From assembly GCF_014192215.1 (NCBI RefSeq), contig NZ_JACHXP010000027.1, forward strand, positions 1 through 36,962: DNA of 36,962 bases. Reading direction: 5' to 3'. Under the pieces are notes generated by a model that saw only the letters and a list, made by a program, of their open reading frames with translations, was not told the DNA's origin and did no database searches. Made by a program: the position numbers and the translations under genes. The stretch is from Halomonas cerina (lineage in GTDB: Bacteria > Pseudomonadota > Gammaproteobacteria > Pseudomonadales > Halomonadaceae). Shown piece after piece: positions 1-7,475 of this stretch. Each line of letters begins with the position of its first letter. Within the stretch, counting starts at the first letter, position 1.

Positions 1-93
1 GCTCGAAGCTCGAAGCTCGAAGCTCGAAGCTCGAAGCTCGAAGCTCGAAGCTCGAAGCTCGAAGCTCGAAGCTCGAAGCTCGAAGCTCGAAGC
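1..93. repeat. Heptamer tandem repeat (GCTCGAA) x13
   Basis: Thirteen uninterrupted copies of GCTCGAA fill positions 1-91, and two further bases (GC) begin a fourteenth. No mismatch is visible. The array touches the window edge, so its true length is unknown. It lies about 60 bp upstream of nrdB, where the nrdA-nrdB spacer usually is (nrdA itself is outside the window). The unit contains the TCGA palindrome and the unit junction creates AGCT, so the strand could form small slipped or hairpin structures. A 7-bp unit is not a multiple of 3, so copy-number change would shift frame if the array were translated. Confidence 0.97.
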
Positions 94-153
94 CAACAAG
101 TCTAGCGACCCGCGTCATGCGTTGACGCCATCAGCCAAAGGACAGGACGACTC

Positions 154-1410
154 ATGATTGACTGGAACGAGTTCCACGAAGACGCGATTGATGACAATAC
201 CGCGACCGCCGAGGTGCCCCAGCCGGCGCCGGCACCGCAACCCACCGCGTCCCGGGCCGAGGCGCCCGCCGCCGAGGTCCGCGACAGCGCCGGCGTCTAC
301 CAGGTCGCCGACCAGGACCGCCTGGCCCGGGCCAAGCAGTCTCTGGAGGCGCTCGATGTGGCCGCCGGCCTGGAAGAGCTGGAGATGGGCGCGGCGCGCA
401 TCGAGGTCGACGACAAGCAGATGATCAACGCCCGCGCCGACCTCAACCAGCTGGTGCCCTTCAAGTACGAGTGGGCCTGGCAGAAGTACCTGGACGGCAG
501 CGCCAACCACTGGATGCCCCAGGAAGTGAACATGAACGCCGACATCGCGTTGTGGAAGAGCGCGGATGGCCTGACCGCCGACGAGCGGCGCATCGTCGAG
601 CGCAGCCTCGGCTACTTCTCTACCGCCGACTCGCTGGTCGCCAACAACCTGGTGCTGGCACTCTATCGCCTGATCACCAATCCCGAGTGCCGCCAGTACC
701 TGCTGCGCCAGGCCTTCGAGGAGGCGATCCACACCCACGCCTACCAGTACTGCGTGGAGTCGCTGGGCATGGACGAGGGCGAGGTCTTCAACATGTACCG
801 CGAGGTGCCGTCCGTCGCCGCCAAGTCCGCCTGGAGCCTCAAGCACACCCAGTCGCTGGCCCGTCCGGACTTCCACACCGGCACCCCGGAGACCGACCAA
901 GAGCTCTTGCGCAACCTGATCGCCTTCTACTGCGTCACCGAGGGCATCTTCTTCTACTGCGGCTTCAGCCAGATCCTCTCCATGGGCCGGCGCAACAAGA
1001 TGACCGGGGTGGCCGAGCAGTTCCAGTACATCCTGCGCGACGAGTCGATGCACCTGAACTTCGGCGTCGACATGATCAACCAGATCAAGATCGAGAACCC
1101 GCACCTGTGGACGGCCGAGTTCCAGGACGAATGTACCCAGATGATCCTCGAGGGCACCGAGCTCGAGATCGCCTACGCCCGGGACACCATGCCCCGCGGC
1201 GTGCTGGGCATGAACGCGGCGATCATGGAGGAGTACCTGCACTTCATCTGCAACCGCCGCCTGGCGCAGATCGGCTTGAAGGAGCAGTTCCCCGGCGCCC
1301 AGAATCCCTTCCCGTGGATGAGCGAGATCATCGACCTGCGCAAGGAGAAGAACTTCTTCGAGACCCGCGTCACCGAGTACCAGGTGGGTGGCGCACTGAG
1401 CTGGGATTGA
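154..1410 (+). CDS. nrdB: Class Ia ribonucleoside-diphosphate reductase, beta subunit NrdB
   Basis: This is the small subunit of aerobic ribonucleotide reductase. It holds the di-iron/tyrosyl-radical cofactor used by NrdA to reduce NDPs to dNDPs in the cytoplasm. The 418-residue length fits the longer Pseudomonas-type NrdB. Visible metal ligands are D159 (TADSLVANN), E190 and H193 (EEAIHTHAY), E263 (VTEGIFF), and E297 and H300 (RDESMH). Y197 stands four residues after H193, as the E. coli radical tyrosine follows its histidine, so this is a tyrosyl-radical enzyme rather than a class Ic type. Residues 1-85 form an Ala/Pro-rich, probably flexible extension. The C-terminal tail is presumably the NrdA-docking peptide. 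The start is supported by AGGACAGGA a few bases upstream. nrdA is expected just left of the window. Confidence 0.96.
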   Translation: MIDWNEFHEDAIDDNTATAEVPQPAPAPQPTASRAEAPAAEVRDSAGVYQVADQDRLARAKQSLEALDVAAGLEELEMGAARIEVDDKQMINARADLNQLVPFKYEWAWQKYLDGSANHWMPQEVNMNADIALWKSADGLTADERRIVERSLGYFSTADSLVANNLVLALYRLITNPECRQYLLRQAFEEAIHTHAYQYCVESLGMDEGEVFNMYREVPSVAAKSAWSLKHTQSLARPDFHTGTPETDQELLRNLIAFYCVTEGIFFYCGFSQILSMGRRNKMTGVAEQFQYILRDESMHLNFGVDMINQIKIENPHLWTAEFQDECTQMILEGTELEIAYARDTMPRGVLGMNAAIMEEYLHFICNRRLAQIGLKEQFPGAQNPFPWMSEIIDLRKEKNFFETRVTEYQVGGALSWD

Positions 1411-1475
1411 TTCCCGAGAGCCGGGAGCGCTAACGTGGAGCCTGGCATCCAAGGGATAACATGGAGGGTTCCCCC

Positions 1476-1601
1476 ATGACCGAGCACAATCCCAGAAGCG
1501 TGATCACTCGGGTCTTCGTGCCTGCCCACGTCCGTGATCTGCCCAGCGGCGACCGGGTGACGGTACCGGGCCATTACAAGGCCCCACCGCCCCGGCGGTA
1601 G
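1476..1601 (+). CDS. Small hypothetical protein, 41 aa
   Basis: A short ORF begins 65 bp after nrdB with a good ribosome binding site (GGAGGG, about 8 nt before the ATG). The product starts MTEHNPRSVITRVFVPAH, contains DLPSGDRVTVPGHYKAPPP, and ends in Arg-Arg. It has no signal peptide, membrane segment or cysteine. An in-frame ATG at 1461 would add five residues but lacks a better ribosome binding site. I do not recognise a family. The ordered-looking, basic, proline-ended sequence and the ribosome binding site favour a real gene, but conservation cannot be judged here. Confidence 0.5.
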   Translation: MTEHNPRSVITRVFVPAHVRDLPSGDRVTVPGHYKAPPPRR

Positions 1602-1617
1602 TCGGGCGCCGCCCATC

Positions 1618-2232
1618 ATGCCCGCGTCCCGCGACCCCCTGAAACGCTACCGCGAGAAGCGTGATCCGCGTCACACCCGTGAGCCCCTGGGCGACAAGGC
1701 CCGATGCGGCCAGGGTGGCGACCGGCCGATCTTCGTCATCCAGCAGCATGATGCCTCCACCCTCCACTACGACTTCCGCCTGGAGGTCGATGGCGTGCTC
1801 AAGTCCTGGGCGGTGCCCAAGGGCCCGTCCACCGACCCGCGGGTCAAGCGCCTGGCCATTCCCACCGAGGACCATCCGCTGGCCTATGCCGACTTCGAGG
1901 GCGTCATCCCCGCGGGCGAGTACGGCGCCGGTACCGTGTTGATCTGGGACCGGGGTCACTACCGCAATCTGAAGGAAGGCAACGACCCGCCCTCGATCGC
2001 CGAGCAGCTCGCCGACGGCCACGTCACCGTCTGGCTAGAGGGCGAGAAGCTGCGCGGCGGCTATGCACTGATCCACACGCGCCTGGCGAAGGGCAAGGAC
2101 TGGCTGTTGGTGAAGATCGACGACGAAGCCGCGGATGCCCGGCGCAATCCCGTCTCCACCGAGCCCGCCTCCGTCGCCACCGGCCGTACCCTCGAGGAAA
2201 TCGCCGCCGAGGAGGGCGACGGCGATGACTGA
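1618..2232 (+). CDS. Stand-alone LigD-type 3'-phosphoesterase (PE domain)
   Basis: This 204-residue protein is essentially only the phosphoesterase domain of bacterial DNA ligase D. That domain trims 3'-phosphate and 3'-ribonucleotide ends during non-homologous end joining. The core runs from about residue 37 to 165. All catalytic and metal residues described for the Pseudomonas aeruginosa LigD PE domain have a counterpart at a constant offset of two: H44, H50, D52, R54, H86 and Y90 (motifs QQHDASTLHYDFRLE and EDHPLAY). The acidic tail (EEIAAEEGDGDD) looks disordered. No strong ribosome binding site precedes ATG 1618, so the exact start is uncertain. A separate LigD polymerase module lies 4 kb away on the opposite strand. 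No ligase or Ku gene is in the window. Confidence 0.9.
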   Translation: MPASRDPLKRYREKRDPRHTREPLGDKARCGQGGDRPIFVIQQHDASTLHYDFRLEVDGVLKSWAVPKGPSTDPRVKRLAIPTEDHPLAYADFEGVIPAGEYGAGTVLIWDRGHYRNLKEGNDPPSIAEQLADGHVTVWLEGEKLRGGYALIHTRLAKGKDWLLVKIDDEAADARRNPVSTEPASVATGRTLEEIAAEEGDGDD

Positions 2233-2246
2233 TCCCCTGGCACCTG

Positions 2247-3212
2247 TCAGCGTCCCTGGGCCCCCCGGCGCAGCCAATCATGCACGAAGGCGAGCTTACG
2301 GAGCGCGGCCTCCGACAGCACGAAGGGGTAGAGGTCCGACAACCCCATGGAGCGGTTGACGTGATTGACCCCCATGGCGAGGGAGGCCGCGACATGGATC
2401 AGGCGCTCGGCATCCGGTTCCGAATACGGGTCCCACCCAGGACTCGGCAACTCCGGCGAGGAGAGGCCCGCCGCGACGAAGCTGTCGGTAATATCGGTCA
2501 GGTGCAGCAGATGGGCAGCGGTCTCGGCCCAGTCCTCATGCGGATGCGCGGAGGCGTAGGTGGTCAGGAAGCGTAGCTTCCAGTCGGGCGGCGGGCCCTC
2601 ATGATAGTGGCGCTGGAGCGCGGTCGGGTAATCCGCGCGCTCGTCGCCGAACATGGCGCGAAAGGCGTCGAGGAAGTCGTCGCGCAGGCTGAGCCGCCAC
2701 CACAGCATATGCGCGATCTCGTGGCGCATATGGCCGATCATGGTGCGGTAGGGTTCCTCCAGCGCCTGGCGGCGGGCGGTGCGCAGGACCGGGTCCGCCT
2801 CGGCCACGCTGATGGTCACCACGCCCTGGGCATGCCCCATGGGCACGGGTGTCGGGCCCTCGGCGAGCATGTGGAACACGGGGCGCGTGCCCGGATCCTC
2901 CGGCCGGAACCAGTGCCAGCGGCCGAGATTGTCGAGCGCCCAGCGCTTGGCGGCCTCGGTCTGCGCCCAGTTGGGGATGGCGTTGGGGATGGAGGGGTCC
3001 GGCGCGAGCGCGGTCATGGCGCAGGACCGACAGAAGGCGCCCTGTTCAGGCGCGATCCAGTTACAGCCGATGATCTCTCGGTTGATGCAGAAAGGGGGCA
3101 TGGGCAGGAACGCCCGCGCCTGCGGGTCGTAAGCCACGGGGGTGCCGTCGGCGGTGGCGAGGTTATCGAACCACAGCGAGCCGGAACCGACGGGGTTGGA
3201 AAAGACGCGCAT
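2247..3212 (-). CDS. Putative zinc-binding metallopeptidase (DUF2248-like)
   Basis: This 321-residue soluble protein resembles the putative zinc-peptidase family that carries an N-terminal zinc ribbon and a C-terminal HExxH domain. The metallopeptidase motif is H164-E-I-A-H168 in GHMRHEIAHMLWWRL. The downstream HPHEDWAETAAHLLH segment (residues 223-236) carries the likely third ligand. In the N-terminus the second cysteine set is kept (C42, C50, C61, C64), but the first set seen in relatives is replaced by FSNPVGSG and LATADGT. I chose ATG 3212 because GGAG lies about 11 nt upstream and the protein then starts MRVFSNPVG, aligned with the family start. The open frame continues 27 codons further upstream without homology. 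It is convergent with the PE gene. The substrate is unknown. Confidence 0.85.
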   Translation of the reverse strand: MRVFSNPVGSGSLWFDNLATADGTPVAYDPQARAFLPMPPFCINREIIGCNWIAPEQGAFCRSCAMTALAPDPSIPNAIPNWAQTEAAKRWALDNLGRWHWFRPEDPGTRPVFHMLAEGPTPVPMGHAQGVVTISVAEADPVLRTARRQALEEPYRTMIGHMRHEIAHMLWWRLSLRDDFLDAFRAMFGDERADYPTALQRHYHEGPPPDWKLRFLTTYASAHPHEDWAETAAHLLHLTDITDSFVAAGLSSPELPSPGWDPYSEPDAERLIHVAASLAMGVNHVNRSMGLSDLYPFVLSEAALRKLAFVHDWLRRGAQGR

Positions 3213-3360
3213 GCAAAAGGGACTCCGAAAGAACGAACAGGGCCCAACAGCCGTGAGATAAGGCCATGAAGGCGACTTGTAGCTACTCCTCACCCTAGCT
3301 CAGGGGGCCCGGTTGCGCTTGGTCCCCAACCGGATCGGGGCGCGGGCCGACGATGCCCCG

Positions 3361-4026
3361 CTATCCCGGCCGAGAGGGTGGCGGCCGCTGCCGCCAGCTC
3401 AGCATCAGGAAGAGTCCCACCACCATCCCCGCCAGGTGGGCGAAATGCGCTACCCCCTGGCGGGTACCGGCGATACCCGACCACAGCTCGATGAGGCCGA
3501 TGACGATCACGAAGTACTTGGCCTTCATGGGGATCGGCGGGATCAGCAGCAGGATATACTCGTTCGGGTAGCGCATGCCGAAGGCCAGCAGCAGCGCATA
3601 GACGCCCCCCGAGGCGCCCACCGTGGGGGCGAAATCGCCCGTGGACACCACCAGCAATTGCACCGCCCCCGCCCCCAGCACGCACAGGAAGTAGTAGACG
3701 GCGAAGCGCTGGCTGCCCCAGTCGCGTTCCAGGGGGCTGCCGAACATCCACAGCACGAACATGTTGATGAACAGATGGAAGAGGCTGCCGTGGAGGAAGG
3801 CGTAGCTCAGCAACTGCCAGAGATGGAACTCGCCCACCGGTATGTCGATGGGCAGCGGCAGGGTCGCCGGGGCCTCGCCGAGGGGCCAGAGGGCGAAATG
3901 CTGGAACATCACTCGCGGCATGGCCAGCTCGACCAGGAAGGTCAGGCCGTTGGCCAGCAGCAGCAGGGTGACCACCGACATCCCGCCCGGCCGACCAACA
4001 TCGAGTCGCTCGAAATCCCGTCCCAT
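3361..4026 (-). CDS. Rhomboid family intramembrane serine protease
   Basis: This 221-residue polytopic inner-membrane protein shows the rhomboid signatures. The first is the HGSLFHLFINMF helix (H79, H84, N88; the oxyanion/His-Asn motif). The catalytic serine is S139 in GASGG, and the catalytic histidine is H197 in HLAGMVVG. Five or six membrane segments are visible (about residues 17-36, 68-95, 107-127, 140-152, 170-185, 195-212). Rhomboids cleave transmembrane helices of other membrane proteins. The start at 4026 has AGGAG six bases upstream, so the longer in-frame extension to 4089 is rejected. It lies between the EamA exporter and the metallopeptidase on the same strand, but gaps of about 140-150 bp argue against tight coupling. 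Confidence 0.93.
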   Translation of the reverse strand: MGRDFERLDVGRPGGMSVVTLLLLANGLTFLVELAMPRVMFQHFALWPLGEAPATLPLPIDIPVGEFHLWQLLSYAFLHGSLFHLFINMFVLWMFGSPLERDWGSQRFAVYYFLCVLGAGAVQLLVVSTGDFAPTVGASGGVYALLLAFGMRYPNEYILLLIPPIPMKAKYFVIVIGLIELWSGIAGTRQGVAHFAHLAGMVVGLFLMLSWRQRPPPSRPG

Positions 4027-4164
4027 CCGTCGCTCCTCTCCGATGCCATTCCCTCCTTCAAGGTGGACGGCCGAAGGGCATCGGCGCAACCGCCATCTGC
4101 TTCACGCTCCGGCAGTTGTGGCCTATCGCTCCTTCGTGTCCGGCACCCATTGCAACCACCGGGG

Positions 4165-5049
4165 TCAGCGACTCGCCCGGGCGCAGCCGGCGATGACCAA
4201 GGCGGCGGCGGCCGGCAGACGCCAGTCCGGGATGGCAACGCCGCCCAGCACCAGGAAGAGGGCGGCGAGCACCGGTACTCCGTAGGCCAGGCTGCCCACA
4301 AGGCCGCTGGGACCGAGGCGCAGTGCCCGATCCCAGGCCACCATGGCCAGGCCATAGGGTCCCAGCCCCAGCGCCAGCCCGGCGAGCAGGGAGGTCCCGT
4401 CAGGCATCACCGCACGGCCTTCGACGATCAGGCTGGCGGCAGCAGCGACCAGGCTCGCCAGCAGGAACAGGCGTGGCATGAGGGGGGCCAGGGACACCGG
4501 TGCCGCCTGGCCGAGCCAGGAATACAGCGCCCAGCAGCATCCGGCCAGCAGCGCGAGCAGGTAGCCCGGCAGGTGGCCGGCCAGCCCGCCCGCGCTTGCC
4601 TCAGGCGCCAGCAGCAGCGCCGCGCCGGAAAAGGCCACGAGCGCCCCGCCGATCACCGCTCCGGACACGCGCCCGTGAAGGGTCCATTGGCTGAGCACCA
4701 CGAATATTACCGGCCAGGTATAGGTGACCAGCGCCGCCTCGGCGGTGGGGGCCATCCCCAGGCCGGCGAGATAGGCGCCCACGGCGCCCAGCACCAACAG
4801 CGGCATCAGCCCGAACAGCCCCACGCGCCAGCGCCAGCACAGCGGCGGCTGGGCCCCGCCGGTCCGGCCGCTCATCGGCAGGGCCCCCAGGGCACCGGCC
4901 AGCAGGGCCAGGGCCGTCAGACGCAGCGGGGGAATGCTTCTCGCCATGTCGACCAACAGCGGTGCCAGGCTCCACAGCACCACCGCCACCAAGGCCGGCG
5001 CGACGCCGGCGACCATGACTTGCCTGGATCCTGCGCTGGGTAACCGCAT
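4165..5049 (-). CDS. DMT-superfamily (EamA) exporter, YddG-like
   Basis: This 294-residue integral membrane protein has about ten hydrophobic helices arranged as two EamA repeats. The sequence around VTYTWPVIFVVLSQ resembles the NYLWP region of the E. coli aromatic amino acid exporter YddG, so export of an amino acid or related metabolite is the best guess. The true substrate cannot be read from sequence. The start at 5049 is supported by GGGAGG four to five bases upstream, giving MRLPSAGSRQV. A LysR regulator is divergently transcribed from the other side of a 100-bp AT-rich gap, the classic arrangement for a regulator controlling its neighbouring exporter. Confidence 0.85.
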   Translation of the reverse strand: MRLPSAGSRQVMVAGVAPALVAVVLWSLAPLLVDMARSIPPLRLTALALLAGALGALPMSGRTGGAQPPLCWRWRVGLFGLMPLLVLGAVGAYLAGLGMAPTAEAALVTYTWPVIFVVLSQWTLHGRVSGAVIGGALVAFSGAALLLAPEASAGGLAGHLPGYLLALLAGCCWALYSWLGQAAPVSLAPLMPRLFLLASLVAAAASLIVEGRAVMPDGTSLLAGLALGLGPYGLAMVAWDRALRLGPSGLVGSLAYGVPVLAALFLVLGGVAIPDWRLPAAAALVIAGCARASR

Positions 5050-5098
5050 GTCGCCTCCCTTATCCGATGAATGACAGGAACAGGCTACCCGCGGCAGA

Positions 5099-5134
5099 AT
5101 CATCACAAAAATGATGCTTCATGATATTAATCAT
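5099..5134. promoter_or_regulatory. Probable LysR operator in the divergent exporter/regulator gap
   Basis: The 100-bp gap between the divergent exporter and LysR genes is unusually AT-rich. It holds four ATGAT/ATCAT half-sites: ATCAT 5099-5103, ATGAT 5111-5115, ATGAT 5121-5125 and ATCAT 5130-5134. The last two form a 14-bp interrupted inverted repeat (ATGAT-ATTA-ATCAT). Spacings of 9-12 bp are close to one helical turn. This is the type of site bound by LysR tetramers (T-N11-A class), so autoregulation plus control of the exporter is inferred. Confidence 0.6.
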
Positions 5135-5149
5135 CAATATTGGTGATGT

Positions 5150-6022
5150 ATGCGCCCAAGAACTCTCGACCTCAACCTGCTGCGCACCCTGGTCACGATC
5201 GCCGATACCGGCACCGTCACCGGCGCAGCGCAGCGCCTCGCCTATACCCAGTCCACGGTCAGCATGCAGCTCCATCGCCTGGAGACCGCACTGGGGATGA
5301 GACTTCACGAGCGGGAGGGTCGTCGCCTGCGCTTCACCCCGGAGGGCGAGCGGCTGCTGGGCCATGCCCGCCGGCTGCTGGCCCTCAACGACGAGGCCTG
5401 GAGTGACATGCAGGAGAGTACGGTCTCGGGGGACCTGAGCCTGGGCATCCCCGAGGACTACGCCTCGCTGCTCCCCTCGGTGTTCTCTTACTTCCACCAA
5501 CTCTATCCAGCGGTTCGCCTTCAGGTGCACTGCGACACCAGCGCTGCCCTGGTACGCCGCGTGCGCGAAGGCGAACTCGACCTGGCCCTGGTGACGCGAC
5601 AGCGAGACTCGCCCGGGGGCGAGGCAGTCCGCCGTGAGCCCCTGGTCTGGGCGGTGGGGCTGCATCAGCAGCCGTCGCTGCAGGACCCGCTGCCCCTGGC
5701 GCTTTACTCCCCCGGCGCCGACGTCTTCCGCGAAGTGGCCGAACATGCCCTGCAGGCGGCCGGACGCGACTGGCGACTAGCCTATTCCAGCCAGTCGATG
5801 ACCGGCCTGGCGCCGATCGTCACGGCCGGACTGGCGGTGGTCGTGGTCACCCGCAACATGCTGACGGCGGAACTGCGCGCGCTGGACGAAAGCAGTGGCC
5901 TGCCGACCCTGCCCAGTATCGAGCTGGCCCTGCATCGGGCGCCTCGGCGCCCGACCGCGCCGGCCGCCCGGCTGTACGACCTGATCCGCGAGCAGCTATC
6001 GCCCTCGGCCTCTCCCCCATGA
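5150..6022 (+). CDS. LysR-family transcriptional regulator
   Basis: This 290-residue protein has the standard LysR plan. A winged helix-turn-helix covers about residues 6-65 (LNLLRTLVTIADTGTVTGAAQRL followed by TQSTVSMQLHRLE, then the wing LRFTPEGERLL). A linker helix follows to about residue 90, then a periplasmic-binding-protein-like effector domain from about 92 to 285 (DLSLGIPEDYASLLPSVFSYF onward). It is transcribed away from the EamA exporter and probably controls it through the palindromic half-sites in the shared gap. The ribosome binding site is weak. A nearby ATG at 5146 is in another frame. The inducer is unknown. Confidence 0.93.
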   Translation: MRPRTLDLNLLRTLVTIADTGTVTGAAQRLAYTQSTVSMQLHRLETALGMRLHEREGRRLRFTPEGERLLGHARRLLALNDEAWSDMQESTVSGDLSLGIPEDYASLLPSVFSYFHQLYPAVRLQVHCDTSAALVRRVREGELDLALVTRQRDSPGGEAVRREPLVWAVGLHQQPSLQDPLPLALYSPGADVFREVAEHALQAAGRDWRLAYSSQSMTGLAPIVTAGLAVVVVTRNMLTAELRALDESSGLPTLPSIELALHRAPRRPTAPAARLYDLIREQLSPSASPP

Positions 6023-6071
6023 CGATACGCTGCCCCCTACCGTTTTCATGGCCAGGCTCACCTGAGGCACC

Positions 6072-6308
6072 ATGGCCGAGAGGACACCCGAGGAGAGGGC
6101 CGTGCAGCAACCGATCATCGGCTACCACCGCGACGAGGAGGGCCACTGGGTGGCAAAGCTGGCCTGCGGCCATCACCAGCACGTGCGCCACCAGCCGCCC
6201 TGGGTCGAACGTCCCTGGGTGACCACCGCGGCGGGCCGGCATTCCCGGCTCGGCCTGGCGCTCGAGTGCCTCAAGTGCGAACGGGGCGAGCCCCGGGATG
6301 CCCCCTGA
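6072..6308 (+). CDS. DUF3565 family small protein
   Basis: The 78-residue product contains the DUF3565 core: IIGYHRDEEGHWVAKLACGHHQHVRHQ, then PPWVERPWV and the C-terminal ECLKC (longer stretch split here). Conserved Cys and His residues (CGHHQHVRH and CLKC) suggest a small metal-binding domain. The family function is unknown. ATG 6072 has TGAGG four bases upstream. An alternative GTG at 6102 has a better AGGAGAG and would start directly at QQPIIGYH, close to where the family core begins, so the true start may be 6102. It lies 50 bp after the LysR gene, so read-through is possible, and it converges on the LigD polymerase gene. Confidence 0.85.
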   Translation: MAERTPEERAVQQPIIGYHRDEEGHWVAKLACGHHQHVRHQPPWVERPWVTTAAGRHSRLGLALECLKCERGEPRDAP

Positions 6309-6317
6309 ACCGAGGCG

Positions 6318-7247
6318 TCATTCCTCTTCCTCGGCGGGGGCTTCGCGATCCAGCAGGATCGCCAGCGTCTCGCGGTGCGCGTCCAGGGCATGGCGATGAC
6401 GCATGAGGTCCACCCAAGGATCCGCCTTCTGGGCGAGGCGGCGGCGCAGGTTCCCCAGCGTCCAGTCCCGCGGGGCGGCACCCCGCTCGAGCTCCGACCA
6501 GGACAGCGGCGTGGCGACCGGGGCGCCCTCCCGGGCACGCACCGCATAGGGGGCCACCGCGGTGGCCCCGTAGCTGTTGCGTAGCACATCGAGGAAGACA
6601 CGCCCGCGGCGCTGATCCTTGCGCTGGGCCAGGGTATAGCGTGCCGCATGGCGGCGGACCAGCACCCGAGCGATGTCCCGGGCGACGTCTCGGGTCGCGT
6701 CGAAGTCCACGCGGCCGTCCAGCGGCACCACCACATGAAAGCCCCGGGAGCCGGTCGTCTGCACCCCGGCCGTCATCGACAGCTCGTCCAGCAACGCGCG
6801 CAGGTCCAGCGTGGCCCGGCGCACCACGCCGACATCCTCGGTTCCCTCGGGCGGGTCCAGGTCGAAGATCATCCGGTCGGGATGCTCGAGGTCGTCCGCC
6901 GGCGACAAGTAGCAGTGGGCCGTGATCATGGCCTGGTTCGCCAGGTAGACCAGGGCCGCCCGACTGTCGATGCGCGGCGCCATGAAGTGGCCGCCCTCAC
7001 GCTTAGGGAAGCGCACCGTCCCAAGCCAGTCGGGGAAATGCTCCGAGGCATCCTTCTGGTAGAAGCCCTCGCCGCCGAGGCCGTCGGGGAAGCGCTCCAG
7101 GCTGACCGGATGGTGCGCGAGGTGCGGCACCATGGTGGCACCGACGTCGGCATAGTAGTCGATCAGGTCGCCCTTAGTCAGGCCGGCCTCGGGGAAGAAC
7201 CGCTTGTCGCGGTTGGTGATCTCGATCCAATGGCCGTCGATCTTCAT
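6318..7247 (-). CDS. Stand-alone LigD-type polymerase/primase domain protein
   Basis: This 309-residue protein corresponds to the polymerase module of bacterial DNA ligase D (archaeo-eukaryotic primase superfamily). That module fills gaps with rNTPs or dNTPs during end joining. Catalytic motifs are visible: D129-L-D131 in IFDLDPPEG (motif I), S167-R-G-F-H171 in TTGSRGFHVVVPL (motif II), and D220 in RVFLDVLRN (motif III). The N-terminal segment WIEITNRDKRFFPEAGLTKG is the usual start of this domain. The acidic C-terminus (APAEEEE) ends without any ligase or PE domain. The start is supported by GGGGAG five bases upstream. The matching PE module is a separate gene at 1618-2232, so end-joining functions are split here. 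Confidence 0.93.
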   Translation of the reverse strand: MKIDGHWIEITNRDKRFFPEAGLTKGDLIDYYADVGATMVPHLAHHPVSLERFPDGLGGEGFYQKDASEHFPDWLGTVRFPKREGGHFMAPRIDSRAALVYLANQAMITAHCYLSPADDLEHPDRMIFDLDPPEGTEDVGVVRRATLDLRALLDELSMTAGVQTTGSRGFHVVVPLDGRVDFDATRDVARDIARVLVRRHAARYTLAQRKDQRRGRVFLDVLRNSYGATAVAPYAVRAREGAPVATPLSWSELERGAAPRDWTLGNLRRRLAQKADPWVDLMRHRHALDAHRETLAILLDREAPAEEEE

Positions 7248-7386
7248 CGCGTCTCCCCGTGCCGTCGCCTCTGCGTTTCTGGTGCACCTCCCGGGGCCCC
7301 TCGATAAAGGTGGCCTCGCTGACCAGTCTAGCCGTTCCTTGACGTGGCACGGGGCGTCTCCTGGCCACCCAGGCCGCCCGCTTGAC

Positions 7387-7392
7387 TATACT
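7387..7392 (+). promoter_or_regulatory. Possible -10 element (TATACT) upstream of the exported protein gene
   Basis: TATACT sits about 84 bp before the ATG at 7476, within the 228-bp divergent gap between the LigD polymerase gene and the exported protein gene. No convincing -35 lies 16-18 bp upstream. The TG located a few bases before the hexamer is one base off an extended -10. Nothing else clear was seen in the gap. Confidence 0.3.
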
Positions 7393-7475
7393 GGGGACCA
7401 GCGGGTCTCCATCCACCTTCGGCCCGGCCATCTCGGTGATACCTGCCCTGCCTGGCCGGAGGAGGGCACACCGTC

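Noticed and set aside
1..93. CRISPR array or phage attachment site
   Set aside because: The units are contiguous 7-mers without spacers, and no cas or integrase gene is nearby.
115..1452. Long open frame (445 codons) on the minus strand opposite nrdB
   Set aside because: It mirrors nrdB codons in high-GC DNA and gives a low-complexity product rich in Leu, Val, Gly and His, with no family. nrdB itself is unambiguous.
3309..3333. CCGGTTG/CAACCGG stem between the rhomboid and metallopeptidase genes
   Set aside because: The 11-base loop and lack of a T-run make it a weak terminator candidate; not reported as a feature.
3313..5043. Plus-strand open frame of 576 codons
   Set aside because: It is antisense to the rhomboid and EamA genes, Gln/His/Arg/Gly-rich, without domains; a typical GC-driven shadow.
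1618..7247. Mobile island or defence island containing the LigD-type modules
   Set aside because: No mobility gene, tRNA, direct-repeat border or composition change was seen; flanking genes are housekeeping or common accessory families.
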